Of a stretch of DNA of 64,000 nucleotides, positions 48,358-56,786 are shown piece after piece (positions within the stretch are counted from its first letter, which is position 1; every line of letters begins with the position of its first letter). The DNA is from JAFKFI01 sp963795435 (GTDB lineage Bacteria > Pseudomonadota > Alphaproteobacteria > Acetobacterales > Acetobacteraceae). The stretch lies in contig CAWCHV010000009.1 in the NCBI GenBank assembly GCA_963795435.1, forward strand, positions 1,116,001 to 1,180,000, read 5' to 3'. The translations under genes and the position numbers were made by a program. The notes below the pieces were generated by a model, which did no database searches, was not told where the DNA came from, and worked only from the letters and a program-made list of their open reading frames with translations.

Positions 48358-51294
48358 TTAACCCGGTCGCGCGGGACTGGGACGCGGGCGGCCCGCCAGC
48401 GCCCGCTCCAGAACGCGTACGGAATGGATCGCCGCGCGGCCCGACAGGTCGCCTATCTGGTGCCGGCAGGAGGTGCCGTCGGCGACGATGATGTCGCTCG
48501 CCCCGGCAGCCCGCACCGCCGGCAGCAGGTCGCGCTCGGCCATCGCGACCGAGACCGCCTGGGTCTCCGCCTGATAGCCGAACGCGCCGGCCATGCCGCA
48601 GCAGGAGGCGGCGATCGGCCGCACGGTCAGCTCCGGAACCAAGCGCAGCATCGAGACGGCGGCGGGCAGAGCGCCGAAGGATTTCTGGTGGCAATGCCCG
48701 TGCAGATGCGCGGTGACGGGGAGCGGATCGAGGGTGAGATCGGGTTTCCCTCCCACCAGGAACTCGCTCAGCAGCATGGCCCGCTCCGCCAACGCCGTGC
48801 TTTCGGCGCCCGGTAGCAGCGAGCGGAACTCATCGCGCAAGGTCAGCAGGCAGGACGGTTCGAGCCCGATCACCGGCCGGTCGCCGGCCAACGCGGCGAG
48901 CGTACGGCGCGCCTCCGCGCGCGCCCGATCGACCATCCCGGCGGCGAGCCAGGTCCGCCCGCAGCAGAGCGGCCGGCCACTGGCGGCGGGAACCATCGCG
49001 CGATAACCGGCGGCCGCCAGCACGCGAAGCGCCGCGCGCAAATTCTCCGGCTCGAAGTAGCGGTTGAACGTATCGGCCAGCAGCCACACCTCGCCGACCG
49101 GCTGGGCGGGTTCCACCCGTTTTGCCTCCGAGTTGCGGAAGCGGTCGTGCCGCCATCGGGGCAGCGCGCGGTCGGCGAGGCCGAGCCGTCGCCGCAGCTG
49201 GGGGGCGGATTGGAGCCAGTTGGCGAGCGGCGCGATGGCCGACAGCAAGGGGGCAAAGCGCGGCAGCTCGGCCACCAGCCGGTCGCGCGGCCGCACGCCC
49301 TTTCGCTCGGCCCGGGCCGCCAGCACCTCGATCTTCATCTTCGCCATGTCGACCCCGGTGGGGCACTCGCGGCGGCAGGCCTTGCACGAGACGCACAGCT
49401 TCATGGCGTCGGCGACCGCGTCCGAGGCCATCGCGTCCGGCCCGAGCTGGCCGGTCAATGCGAGGCGCAGGGTGTTGGCCCGCCCGCGCGTGACGTGCTC
49501 CTCGTCGCGCGTCGCCCGATAGCTCGGGCACATCACGCCGGCGTCGAAGCTCCGGCAGGTGCCGTTATTGTTGCACATCTCGACGGCCCCCAGCATCCCG
49601 CCGAGCGGGCCGGGGTGGTCGGACCAGTCGAGTTTCGGGGTGAAATCCGCTGGCGTGTAGTCCGGCCGGTAGCGGAACAGCGACCGGTCATCGAACCGCG
49701 GTGCCCGGACGACGCGATCGGGGTTGAGCAGGCCGGCCGGGTCGAAGGCGTCCTTCACCGTCTCGAAGGCGCGCACGAGGCGCGGGCCGAACATCGCCTC
49801 GTGGAACTCGCTGCGGGCGAGGCCGTCGCCGTGCTCGCCGCTATGCGAGCCCTTGTACTCCCGCACCAGGGCAAAGCATTCCTCCGCGACGGCCCGCATG
49901 GTGGCGACGTCGGAGGCGTCCTTCATGTTCAGCACCGGCCGGACGTGCAGGCAGCCGACCGAGGCGTGCGCGTACCAGGTGCCCATCGTGCCGTGCCGCG
50001 CGAACACCCCGTTGAGCCGCTCGGTGTAGTCCGCGAGGTCGTCGAGGCCGACGGCGCAATCCTCGATGAAGGAGACCGGCTTCCCGTCGCCCTTCATCGA
50101 CATCATGATGTTGAGCCCGGCCTCGCGCACCTCGGCGATGCGCGCCTGAAAGCCCGCCTCGGTCGCCCGCACCACCGCGCCGGGATGGCCGAGATCGCCC
50201 ATCAGCATGTCCAGCTCCGCGAGCTTGCCGAGCAGCTTCGTGTCATCATGGCCGTGGAATTCGACCAGCAGAAGGGAACCGGGTTCGCCGATCAGCATGT
50301 CGTCGATCGTCGCGCGGTAGATCGGGATGCCGCGCCCGAGGTCGATCATGGCGCGATCGACCAGCTCCACCGCCTCGGGGTCGAGCTTCACGATGTGCCG
50401 CGTCGCCTCCATCGCGGCGCGAAAGGTGGGAAACTGGCAGATGCCCAGCACCTTGCGCGGCTTGATCGGCGCGAGCGCCAGCTCGATCGCCGCCGAGAAG
50501 GCCAGCGTGCCCTCGGAGCCCACCAGCAGCCGCGCCAGATTGTCCCGCCCGGACGCGCGGGCAGCCGGGGTCAGCGCGTCGATGTTGTAGCCGCCGACCC
50601 GGCGAAGCTGGCGCGGGAATCGCGCGGCGATCTCGTCGGTCTCGGCGGCGCCGAGCGCCCGCAGGCGCTGCACCAGGTCGGCGATCCGGGGCGGCAGGTC
50701 GGCGTCGAGATTGTCGGGCACGGCGCCGAACCGGTGCCGCGTGCCGTCCGCCAGGATGGCGTCAACGGTCAAGACATTGTCGGCCATGAGCCCGTAGCGG
50801 ATCGACTTGGAACCGCAGGAATTGTTGCCCGCCATGCCGCCCAGGGTGCAACGGGCGTGGGTCGAGGGATCGACCGGGAAGAACAGCGAGTGCGGCCGCA
50901 ACGCGGCGTTGAGATGGCCCAGCACAAGGCCCGGCTCGACCAACGCGGTGCGCGCGTCCGGGTCGATCGCCAGCACCCGGCGCAAGTGCTTGGAACAGTC
51001 TATCACCAGCGCGCGGTTGACCGTCTGGCCGCACTGGCTGGTCCCCCCGCCGCGCGCCAGCACCGGCACGCCGACCTCGCGGGCGATGGCGAGGGCGGCC
51101 GCCACGTCCTCCGTGGTCTTGGGCACGATGACGCCGACCGGCTCCATCTGGTAGATCGACGCATCCGTCGCGTAGCGGCCACGGCTCGCCGGGTCGAACA
51201 GCACCTCGCCCTCGATCGCGCGGCGCAGGCGGTCGGCGAGGCGGGGGTCGCCGTGGCTTGGATGTGTGTCACGCCTCGGATGTGTGTCACGCAT
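48358..51294 (-). CDS. FAD-linked / Fe-S oxidoreductase (D-2-hydroxyacid dehydrogenase, Dld/GlcD-GlcF fusion type)
   Basis: A 978-residue fusion. Residues about 20-480 form a GlcD-like FAD domain (VPVLARGGGTSQCGQTVN, STHARCTLGGMAGNNSCGSKSIRYG, GSEGTLAF, SGEHGDGLARSE). About 560-640 is a ferredoxin-like domain with CVSCKACRRECPTGVDMAKMK. The C-terminal part has two CCG-type domains (GRPLCCGRTWL, HLHGHCHQKSFG, ASCCGMAGAFGY). It probably oxidises D-lactate, glycolate or a related 2-hydroxyacid and passes electrons to the quinone pool. ATG 51294 is used; longer starts exist. It is divergent from serine-glyoxylate aminotransferase, hinting at a C2 substrate. Confidence 0.87.
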   Translation of the reverse strand: MRDTHPRRDTHPSHGDPRLADRLRRAIEGEVLFDPASRGRYATDASIYQMEPVGVIVPKTTEDVAAALAIAREVGVPVLARGGGTSQCGQTVNRALVIDCSKHLRRVLAIDPDARTALVEPGLVLGHLNAALRPHSLFFPVDPSTHARCTLGGMAGNNSCGSKSIRYGLMADNVLTVDAILADGTRHRFGAVPDNLDADLPPRIADLVQRLRALGAAETDEIAARFPRQLRRVGGYNIDALTPAARASGRDNLARLLVGSEGTLAFSAAIELALAPIKPRKVLGICQFPTFRAAMEATRHIVKLDPEAVELVDRAMIDLGRGIPIYRATIDDMLIGEPGSLLLVEFHGHDDTKLLGKLAELDMLMGDLGHPGAVVRATEAGFQARIAEVREAGLNIMMSMKGDGKPVSFIEDCAVGLDDLADYTERLNGVFARHGTMGTWYAHASVGCLHVRPVLNMKDASDVATMRAVAEECFALVREYKGSHSGEHGDGLARSEFHEAMFGPRLVRAFETVKDAFDPAGLLNPDRVVRAPRFDDRSLFRYRPDYTPADFTPKLDWSDHPGPLGGMLGAVEMCNNNGTCRSFDAGVMCPSYRATRDEEHVTRGRANTLRLALTGQLGPDAMASDAVADAMKLCVSCKACRRECPTGVDMAKMKIEVLAARAERKGVRPRDRLVAELPRFAPLLSAIAPLANWLQSAPQLRRRLGLADRALPRWRHDRFRNSEAKRVEPAQPVGEVWLLADTFNRYFEPENLRAALRVLAAAGYRAMVPAASGRPLCCGRTWLAAGMVDRARAEARRTLAALAGDRPVIGLEPSCLLTLRDEFRSLLPGAESTALAERAMLLSEFLVGGKPDLTLDPLPVTAHLHGHCHQKSFGALPAAVSMLRLVPELTVRPIAASCCGMAGAFGYQAETQAVSVAMAERDLLPAVRAAGASDIIVADGTSCRHQIGDLSGRAAIHSVRVLERALAGRPRPSPARPG
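51257..51292 (-). repeat. 18-bp in-frame duplication at the oxidoreductase N-terminus
   Basis: Two 18-mers (51257-51274 and 51275-51292) with one difference code for the RDTHPRRDTHP start of the protein. The unit is a multiple of three. Confidence 0.8.
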
Positions 51295-51433
51295 GGCGGC
51301 GATCTCGGGGTGTCCCTGGGGCGGGCTGGCGTCGGATGTTAACCCGTGGTCAATGAGCCAGCCGCTATCCGCTGGCAATCCTCGCGAGCGCGGCCCAGGG
51401 CTTCGTGACGACTCCGGGGAGGGAAGGAGAACA

Positions 51434-52618
51434 ATGGCCTATTTCCAATCGCGGCACGTCCCGGGACGGCATTTCCTGCATGTCCCCGGGCCGAGCAACG
51501 TGCCGGACCGCGTGCTCCGCGCCATCGACAACGCCGCGATGGACCACCGCAGCGCCGATTTCGGCCGGCTCGGGAACCAGATCCTCGCCAGCGTCAAGCT
51601 GCTCTTCCAGACCGAGCAGCCGGTCATCATCTATCCCTCCTCCGGCACCGGCGCGTGGGAAGCGGCGCTGGTCAACACGCTCTCGCCGGGCGACGCGGTG
51701 CTGATGTGCCGCACCGGCGCGTTCGCCAATCTCTGGCAGGAGATGGCGCTGCGCCTTGGCCTCGAGCCCCACATGATCGAGACCGACTGGCGTCGCGGCG
51801 CGGACGTCCCGGCCATCGCCGCCGCCCTCGCCGAGGACCATTCGCACCGGATCAAGGCGGTCTGCGTGGTCCATAACGAGACCTCGACGGGCTGCGCTTC
51901 GGACATCGCGGCGGTGCGCCGGGCGATGGACGAAGCCGGCCACCCGGCGCTCCTGATGGTGGACGCCATTTCCTCGGTCGGCAGCATGGAGTACCGGCAC
52001 GACGAATGGGGCGTCGACGTCACCATCTGCGGCTCCCAAAAGGGCATGATGCTGCCGCCCGGCCTCGGCTTCAACGCGATCAGCCGGAAGGCGCTGAAGC
52101 TCGCCGAGAGCGCCCGCCTGCCGCGCAGCTACTGGGACTGGCGGGCGATGCTGGAGATCAACGCCGCCGGCTTCTTCCCCTACACGCCCGCCATCAACCT
52201 GCTCTACGGGCTGAACGAGGCGATCAAGATGATGCAGGAGGAGGGCCTGGCGAACGTCTTCGCCCGCCATGACCGCCACGCCGAGGCGACCCGTCGCGCG
52301 GTGCGCGCCTGGGGGCTGGAGACCCAATGCGCCGATCCGCTGGCCTTCTCGTCGAGCGTGACCGCGGTGCGCGTGCCGGAGGGCCACAGCGCCGACGCGC
52401 TCCGGGCGGTGATCCTGGAGAAGTACAACATGAGCCTCGGCACCGGGCTCGGGCTCATCAAGGACCGCGCCTTCCGCATCGGCCATCTCGGCGATCTAGG
52501 CGACCTGCAGATCCTCGGCGTGCTCGGCGGCGTGGAGATGGGGTTGCGCGCGGCGGGCGTGCCGCACCAGCCGGGCGGCGTGCAGGCGGCGATGGACCAT
52601 CTGGCGGGAAACGCCTGA
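51434..52618 (+). CDS. sgaA: Serine-glyoxylate aminotransferase family protein
   Basis: A 394-residue class V PLP aminotransferase of the alanine/serine-glyoxylate type. Motifs: HVPGPSNVPDRVLRAIDNAAMDHRS, IIYPSSGTGAWEAALVNTLSPGD, VVHNETSTGC, VDAISSVGSMEYRHDEWGVDVTICGSQKGMMLPPGLGF (in parts) with the PLP-binding Lys in GSQKG. In one-carbon metabolism this enzyme forms hydroxypyruvate and glycine from serine and glyoxylate. ATG 51434 follows GGAAGGAGAACA. It shares a divergent region with the 2-hydroxyacid dehydrogenase. Confidence 0.92.
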   Translation: MAYFQSRHVPGRHFLHVPGPSNVPDRVLRAIDNAAMDHRSADFGRLGNQILASVKLLFQTEQPVIIYPSSGTGAWEAALVNTLSPGDAVLMCRTGAFANLWQEMALRLGLEPHMIETDWRRGADVPAIAAALAEDHSHRIKAVCVVHNETSTGCASDIAAVRRAMDEAGHPALLMVDAISSVGSMEYRHDEWGVDVTICGSQKGMMLPPGLGFNAISRKALKLAESARLPRSYWDWRAMLEINAAGFFPYTPAINLLYGLNEAIKMMQEEGLANVFARHDRHAEATRRAVRAWGLETQCADPLAFSSSVTAVRVPEGHSADALRAVILEKYNMSLGTGLGLIKDRAFRIGHLGDLGDLQILGVLGGVEMGLRAAGVPHQPGGVQAAMDHLAGNA

Positions 52619-52742
52619 CCGACGCGGCGCGTGCGTCGCCCGGCCAATTCCCCCAGTCGGTGATCGGCGGAGGCCGACCATCGACGACTTTGGCCGTGGG
52701 CGGCAAACGCCGTGGATCATTGGGGGACAAGCCTGGTACCGC

Positions 52743-53387
52743 TCACGCGGCGGGCGTGTAGCGCCAGACGCTCGCGGGAGGAAAATTCAGCGGCGTCCAG
52801 GCCTCCCGCTTGGCGGCGAGGCGGTGCTTGCGCCACGGCAGGGGCGAGGTGGCGCAGTAGCTGTAGTGCAGGAAGCCCCGCCCCGGCGCGACCGCCTCGA
52901 TGCTGTCGATGAAGCGGCGTTGCTCGGCCAGAGGCAGCAGCACGAGCGGGATGCCGCACACCACCGAGCCGATCCGGCCGTGCCACCGCGAAGGGATCAG
53001 GTCGGGGAGGAAGCGGGCGTCGCCCTCGACCACGCTCACGCCGGGCAGCGTCCGCCGCAGATGCGCCGCCATCGAAGGTACGATCTCCAGCACGAAGAGC
53101 TGCTCGGGCGGTACGCCGCCGGCGAGCAGGGCTCGGGAAATGACGCCGGTGCCGGCGCCCAGTTCGAGCACCGCCTCGCCGGGTCCGCGGCGGATCTGCG
53201 TCGCCACCCGGCGGCAGAGCGCGGGCGACGAGGGGATCACCGAGCCCATTTGCAGTGGATTGGCGAGCCAGCGGCGGAAGAACATCCACGGGTCCGACGC
53301 TGGGGCCCGGTTCGAGATTTGGGAATGGTTCGACACCCTGGGCGCCGTTGCCGGTTGGCACACATCATCCGTCGCGCGGTTCATCAA
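52743..53387 (-). CDS. PmtA-like phospholipid N-methyltransferase / class I SAM methyltransferase
   Basis: A 214-residue SAM-dependent methyltransferase: FFRRWLANPLQMGSVIPSSPALC at the start, typical for PmtA-type PE N-methyltransferases, then VLELGAGTGVISRALLAGG (motif I), VVEGDARFLPDLI and CGIPLVLLPLAEQRRFIDSI. It may methylate phosphatidylethanolamine to phosphatidylcholine; relatives act on other substrates. ATG 53387 with its leading MM is taken. Confidence 0.82.
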   Translation of the reverse strand: MMNRATDDVCQPATAPRVSNHSQISNRAPASDPWMFFRRWLANPLQMGSVIPSSPALCRRVATQIRRGPGEAVLELGAGTGVISRALLAGGVPPEQLFVLEIVPSMAAHLRRTLPGVSVVEGDARFLPDLIPSRWHGRIGSVVCGIPLVLLPLAEQRRFIDSIEAVAPGRGFLHYSYCATSPLPWRKHRLAAKREAWTPLNFPPASVWRYTPAA

Positions 53388-53584
53388 TCCGTCACTCTCG
53401 TTTGCTATCGGTCCCTGGGGAAAAGCGAGGGCGAGAAGGCAGGTTCGGAAACTTGCTGGCTAGCGCAACGATAGCGGTTGCGGAAGCTTCCACTGCGCTT
53501 CCTCCGGAGCGTCTGGACCGGTATCCTGCTAGACTTTGCCTTGCCGCACTGAATTGCCGATGACCGGAAGGTGTGCTCATTGCG

Positions 53585-54940
53585 ATGACCGCGCGTATCC
53601 TGATCGTCGATGATGTTCCTTCCAACATTCGGTTGTTGGAAGCTAAGCTGGCGGCCGAATATTACCAGATCGCCTCGGGGCAGGACGGTGCCGAGTGCCT
53701 TCGCCTGGCCCGCTCCTGGCAGCCGGACCTGATCCTGCTCGACGTGATGATGCCTGAGATGGACGGCTACGAGTGCTGCCGGCTGCTCAAGGACGATCCG
53801 CTGACCTTGCATATTCCCGTGGTGATGGTCACGGCGCTCGGTGAGCAGAGCGAGAGGCTCCGCGGCCTTGAGGCCGGCGCGGACGATTTTCTCACGAAAC
53901 CAGTGGATTACGATACGCTTCTTGCTCGGGTTCGCAGCCTGGTGCGGCTCAAGCGCCTGCTCGACGAATGGCGCGCCCGGGGCGAGACGGCGAGGGCGCT
54001 CGGGCTCACCGGCCAGCAATCGGCCATCCCGTCCGTCACCGGGGCGCGCGCCCTGGTGGTCGATGATTGGGATCTCGGCGCCGAGCACGTACAGCAGGCG
54101 CTGTCGCGCGAGGGCATCGTGCCGGGCCGGGCCCGGACGGAAGCCGACGCGATCGCGCTCTCGGCGGCGATCCCGTTCGACCTCATCGTGCTCAGCCTTG
54201 GCATCAGCACGGTCGATCCGCTGCGCCTCGCCTCCAGCCTGAGGGCGGCAGACGCCACGCACGACATTCCGCTCCTGCTCCTCGCCGAGGCCGAGCAGCG
54301 CGGCCGGTTGCTGCGGGGCTTCGACCTCGGCGCCAGCGATTGGCTGTTGCGGCCGATCGACGAGAACGAACTGCGGGCGCGGGCGCGGAACCAGATCCGG
54401 CGGAAATTCTACCAGGACCGGTTGCGCGCCGATCTCGGGCATGCGCTCGAGATGGCGCTGACCGACCCGCTTACCGGGCTGTACAACCAGCGCTATCTGC
54501 TGCGCCACCTGCGCGGCCTGCTGGACGGCGCCCAAGGCGCCGAGATCGCCCTGCTCATGATCGACGTGGATCGCTTCAAGGCGGTCAATGACGGCTTCGG
54601 CCATGCCGCCGGGGACCGGGTGCTAAAGTCGATCGCGGACGCCTTGCGCGGCAAGACCCGCGTGTTCGATTCGGTGGCGCGCTACGGCGGCGACGAGTTC
54701 GTCGTGGTGATGCCGGGGACCGGGCCGGCCGACGCGGCGAGCGCCGCTGAGCGTCTGCGCGCCGCGATCGAGCAGCTTTCGGACGCAGCGGCTCCGTACC
54801 GGCCGCCACGGCTCAGCATCAGCATCGGCGTGGCCTGCAGCGCGGGCCGCGACCTACCCGCCGAGATGTTGCTGAGCGAGGCCGATCACGCGCTCTACGC
54901 CGCCAAGCGCGGCGGCCGCAATCGGGTCGAGATGGCCTGA
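53585..54940 (+). CDS. pleD: PleD-like response regulator / diguanylate cyclase
   Basis: A 451-residue protein with REC-REC-GGDEF order as in Caulobacter PleD, which makes cyclic-di-GMP at the swarmer-to-stalked transition. REC1 has the phospho-acceptor Asp53 (LLDVMMPEMDG) and Lys in TKPVDY; REC2 (ALVVDDWDLG... DLIVLSLGIS) lacks it, as expected for the dimerisation adaptor. The GGDEF core is at residues 368-372 (RYGGDEFVVV), with the inhibitory I-site RVFD five residues earlier. ATG 53585 gives the usual MTARILIVDD start. A longer GTG start at 53573 is possible. Confidence 0.93.
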   Translation: MTARILIVDDVPSNIRLLEAKLAAEYYQIASGQDGAECLRLARSWQPDLILLDVMMPEMDGYECCRLLKDDPLTLHIPVVMVTALGEQSERLRGLEAGADDFLTKPVDYDTLLARVRSLVRLKRLLDEWRARGETARALGLTGQQSAIPSVTGARALVVDDWDLGAEHVQQALSREGIVPGRARTEADAIALSAAIPFDLIVLSLGISTVDPLRLASSLRAADATHDIPLLLLAEAEQRGRLLRGFDLGASDWLLRPIDENELRARARNQIRRKFYQDRLRADLGHALEMALTDPLTGLYNQRYLLRHLRGLLDGAQGAEIALLMIDVDRFKAVNDGFGHAAGDRVLKSIADALRGKTRVFDSVARYGGDEFVVVMPGTGPADAASAAERLRAAIEQLSDAAAPYRPPRLSISIGVACSAGRDLPAEMLLSEADHALYAAKRGGRNRVEMA

Positions 54941-54959
54941 AACGGCGCCGGCCGCCGCC

Positions 54960-55127
54960 CTACTTGATCTTGGCTTCGCGGAACGCGACGTGCTTGCGCG
55001 CCACGGGATCGTATTTCTTGAGCTCCAGCTTGCCGGTCTGAGCGCGGGCGTTCTTCTTCGTGACATAGAAATAGCCGGTGTCGGCCGACGAGACGAGCCT
55101 GATCTGGATGGTGTTGCTCTTGGCCAA
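54960..55127 (-). CDS. rpmG: 50S ribosomal protein L33
   Basis: The 55-residue L33: AKSNTIQIRLVSSADTGYFY, VTKKNARAQTGKLELKKYDP and the VAFREAKIK end. The start is TTG 55127 (before AKSNT), with GGAGG 8 bases upstream; an ATG further upstream would add an unusual extension. Downstream of it on the other strand lies pleD, a common alphaproteobacterial neighbour. Confidence 0.95.
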   Translation of the reverse strand: MAKSNTIQIRLVSSADTGYFYVTKKNARAQTGKLELKKYDPVARKHVAFREAKIK

Positions 55128-55203
55128 GGGATGATCCTCCGTGCGGCGCGCGTGGTCCACGCCGGATAGGCGAGGGACAAGGCCGGAAAATGCGTATCCG
55201 GAG

Positions 55204-55235
55204 AGCCCGCGTCAAGCTAAGCCCGCGTGAAGCTA
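55204..55235. repeat. Tandem duplication over the stop codon of the S41 protease gene
   Basis: Two adjacent 16-mers, AGCCCGCGTCAAGCTA (55204-55219) and AGCCCGCGTGAAGCTA (55220-55235), differ at one base. The stop codon of the minus-strand protease gene (55233-55235) lies in the second unit. Confidence 0.8.
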
Positions 55236-56786
55236 GGGCTGCGCCGGATTGGCTCGCACGTTGAGCAATGGAGGCAGCAGCGCCGTGGCATAGGCGCCCG
55301 GGTTGTCGATCAGCGCGCGGGCGGTGGCGAGATCGCTGTCGCGCCCCTCCGATGCCGGGCAGGCGCTGCGGATCGCCAGGATTTCCGCCAGCGGCAGCGG
55401 CGCGCGGGCCCGTTCGTGCCGGGCCAGCGCCGCGGCCATCGGCTGGCGCCCCGCGTCGAGCTCGTCCATTTGGCGGGCCAACTCGTCCTGTCCGAGGCTG
55501 GTGCAGACCTGCGGCAGCACGCCGAGCCCCTGGATCGGCCAACCGCGCGGGGCCAGCACGCGGCTCCAGGTCACGAACAGCTCGCCGCCATCCGGCAGCG
55601 GGTCGATCGTCTGCACCAAGCCTTTTCCGAGGGTGGAGCTGCCGATCACGACGGCGCGGCCCCGGTCGGCGAGCGCGGCGGCGAGGATCTCCGCGGCGCT
55701 CGCGGTGCGCCCGTCGACCACCACGACGACGGGAAGGCCCGGCGCCATCTCGGTGCCGGTAGAGCGCCAGACGCGCGAGGCGTCCGGGTCGCGCCCGGCG
55801 GTGGTCGCGACGATCCCGTCCGGCAGCAACACGTCGGCGGTGGTTACCGCCTCGCGCAGCAGGCCGCCCCGGTTGCCGCGCAGATCCAGGATGAGCCCCT
55901 GCATCGGTCGTGGTCCACGCCCCGAAGCCGGAGCGAGATTCCTCCCGACCTCGGCGGCGATCCGCTCGTCGGTGCGGCGGCTGAACGAGGTCACGCGCAG
56001 CAGCAGCAGGCTGCCCGCACGCTGCGCGAATACGGTTTCCGGCGGCACCGACGCGCGCTCCATCTCGGCGTGACGCGGCCTGCCGTCGCGGCCGCGCCAC
56101 TCGATCTCGACGGTGGTGCCCTCGGGTCCGTCCATCCAGCCCGACACGGTGGCCGCGTCGCGTCCCCTGGTCGATTGGCCATCGACCGCCAGGATGCGGT
56201 CGCCCACCCGCAGACCCGCCTCCGCGCCGGCCCCGTCGGGGATCGAGTCGGTAACGACGATCGCGCCCCCTCGGCGCGCGAGGGTCAGTCCGGCCCCCGC
56301 CTTGCCGCCGCGGTGCTCGCGATCCTCCCGCGCGTCCGCCGGCCCGACATAGCGCGAATAGGGATCGAGGTGATTGAACAATTCATCGAAGAAGCTTTGG
56401 ATGACGCCCTCCGTCCCGGCGCGGCGCACCGCCGCCGAGACCGGCCACGCGGCGGCGGCCATCCGCGCTGCGGCGTTGCCCCAGGCGGCGGGGGTCGCGT
56501 CCGCAGGCAGCGGATCGGCGGCGACGATGCGGTCCCGCAGGTTGAGCACCAGCCCGGCGCTGCCGGCGGCGGTGCCGAGCTCCGGATCGAGCGCCGTCAG
56601 CCCGCGCAGCCCCCAGGTCGCCAGTTGCGGCACCGGCACCGGCTCCAGGATGCGCGGCGCCATGAAGGTGAGGGCGCGGGTGTAGACCTCGGCCGCCATT
56701 CGCGCGTCGAACCCCTCCGGTGGTGCGGTCTGGGCTCGGGCGGGAACGGCGGCAAGGACCAGGAGAAGAAGAGCGATCCGCCTCAC
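55233..56786 (-). CDS. S41 family carboxy-terminal processing protease
   Basis: A 517-residue periplasmic protease with a signal peptide (RIALLLLVLAAVPARAQ). The region about 130-165 (VIQSFFDELFNHLDPYSRYV) precedes a PDZ domain (AGAEAGLRVGDRILAVDGQ) and the S41 catalytic part: LILDLRGNRGGLL, the nucleophile Ser in VVDGRTASAAEILA and Lys in IGSSTLGKGLVQT. It cleaves at C-termini of substrate proteins. GTG 56786 overlaps the rnr stop (GTGA), coupling the two. Confidence 0.9.
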   Translation of the reverse strand: MRRIALLLLVLAAVPARAQTAPPEGFDARMAAEVYTRALTFMAPRILEPVPVPQLATWGLRGLTALDPELGTAAGSAGLVLNLRDRIVAADPLPADATPAAWGNAAARMAAAAWPVSAAVRRAGTEGVIQSFFDELFNHLDPYSRYVGPADAREDREHRGGKAGAGLTLARRGGAIVVTDSIPDGAGAEAGLRVGDRILAVDGQSTRGRDAATVSGWMDGPEGTTVEIEWRGRDGRPRHAEMERASVPPETVFAQRAGSLLLLRVTSFSRRTDERIAAEVGRNLAPASGRGPRPMQGLILDLRGNRGGLLREAVTTADVLLPDGIVATTAGRDPDASRVWRSTGTEMAPGLPVVVVVDGRTASAAEILAAALADRGRAVVIGSSTLGKGLVQTIDPLPDGGELFVTWSRVLAPRGWPIQGLGVLPQVCTSLGQDELARQMDELDAGRQPMAAALARHERARAPLPLAEILAIRSACPASEGRDSDLATARALIDNPGAYATALLPPLLNVRANPAQP

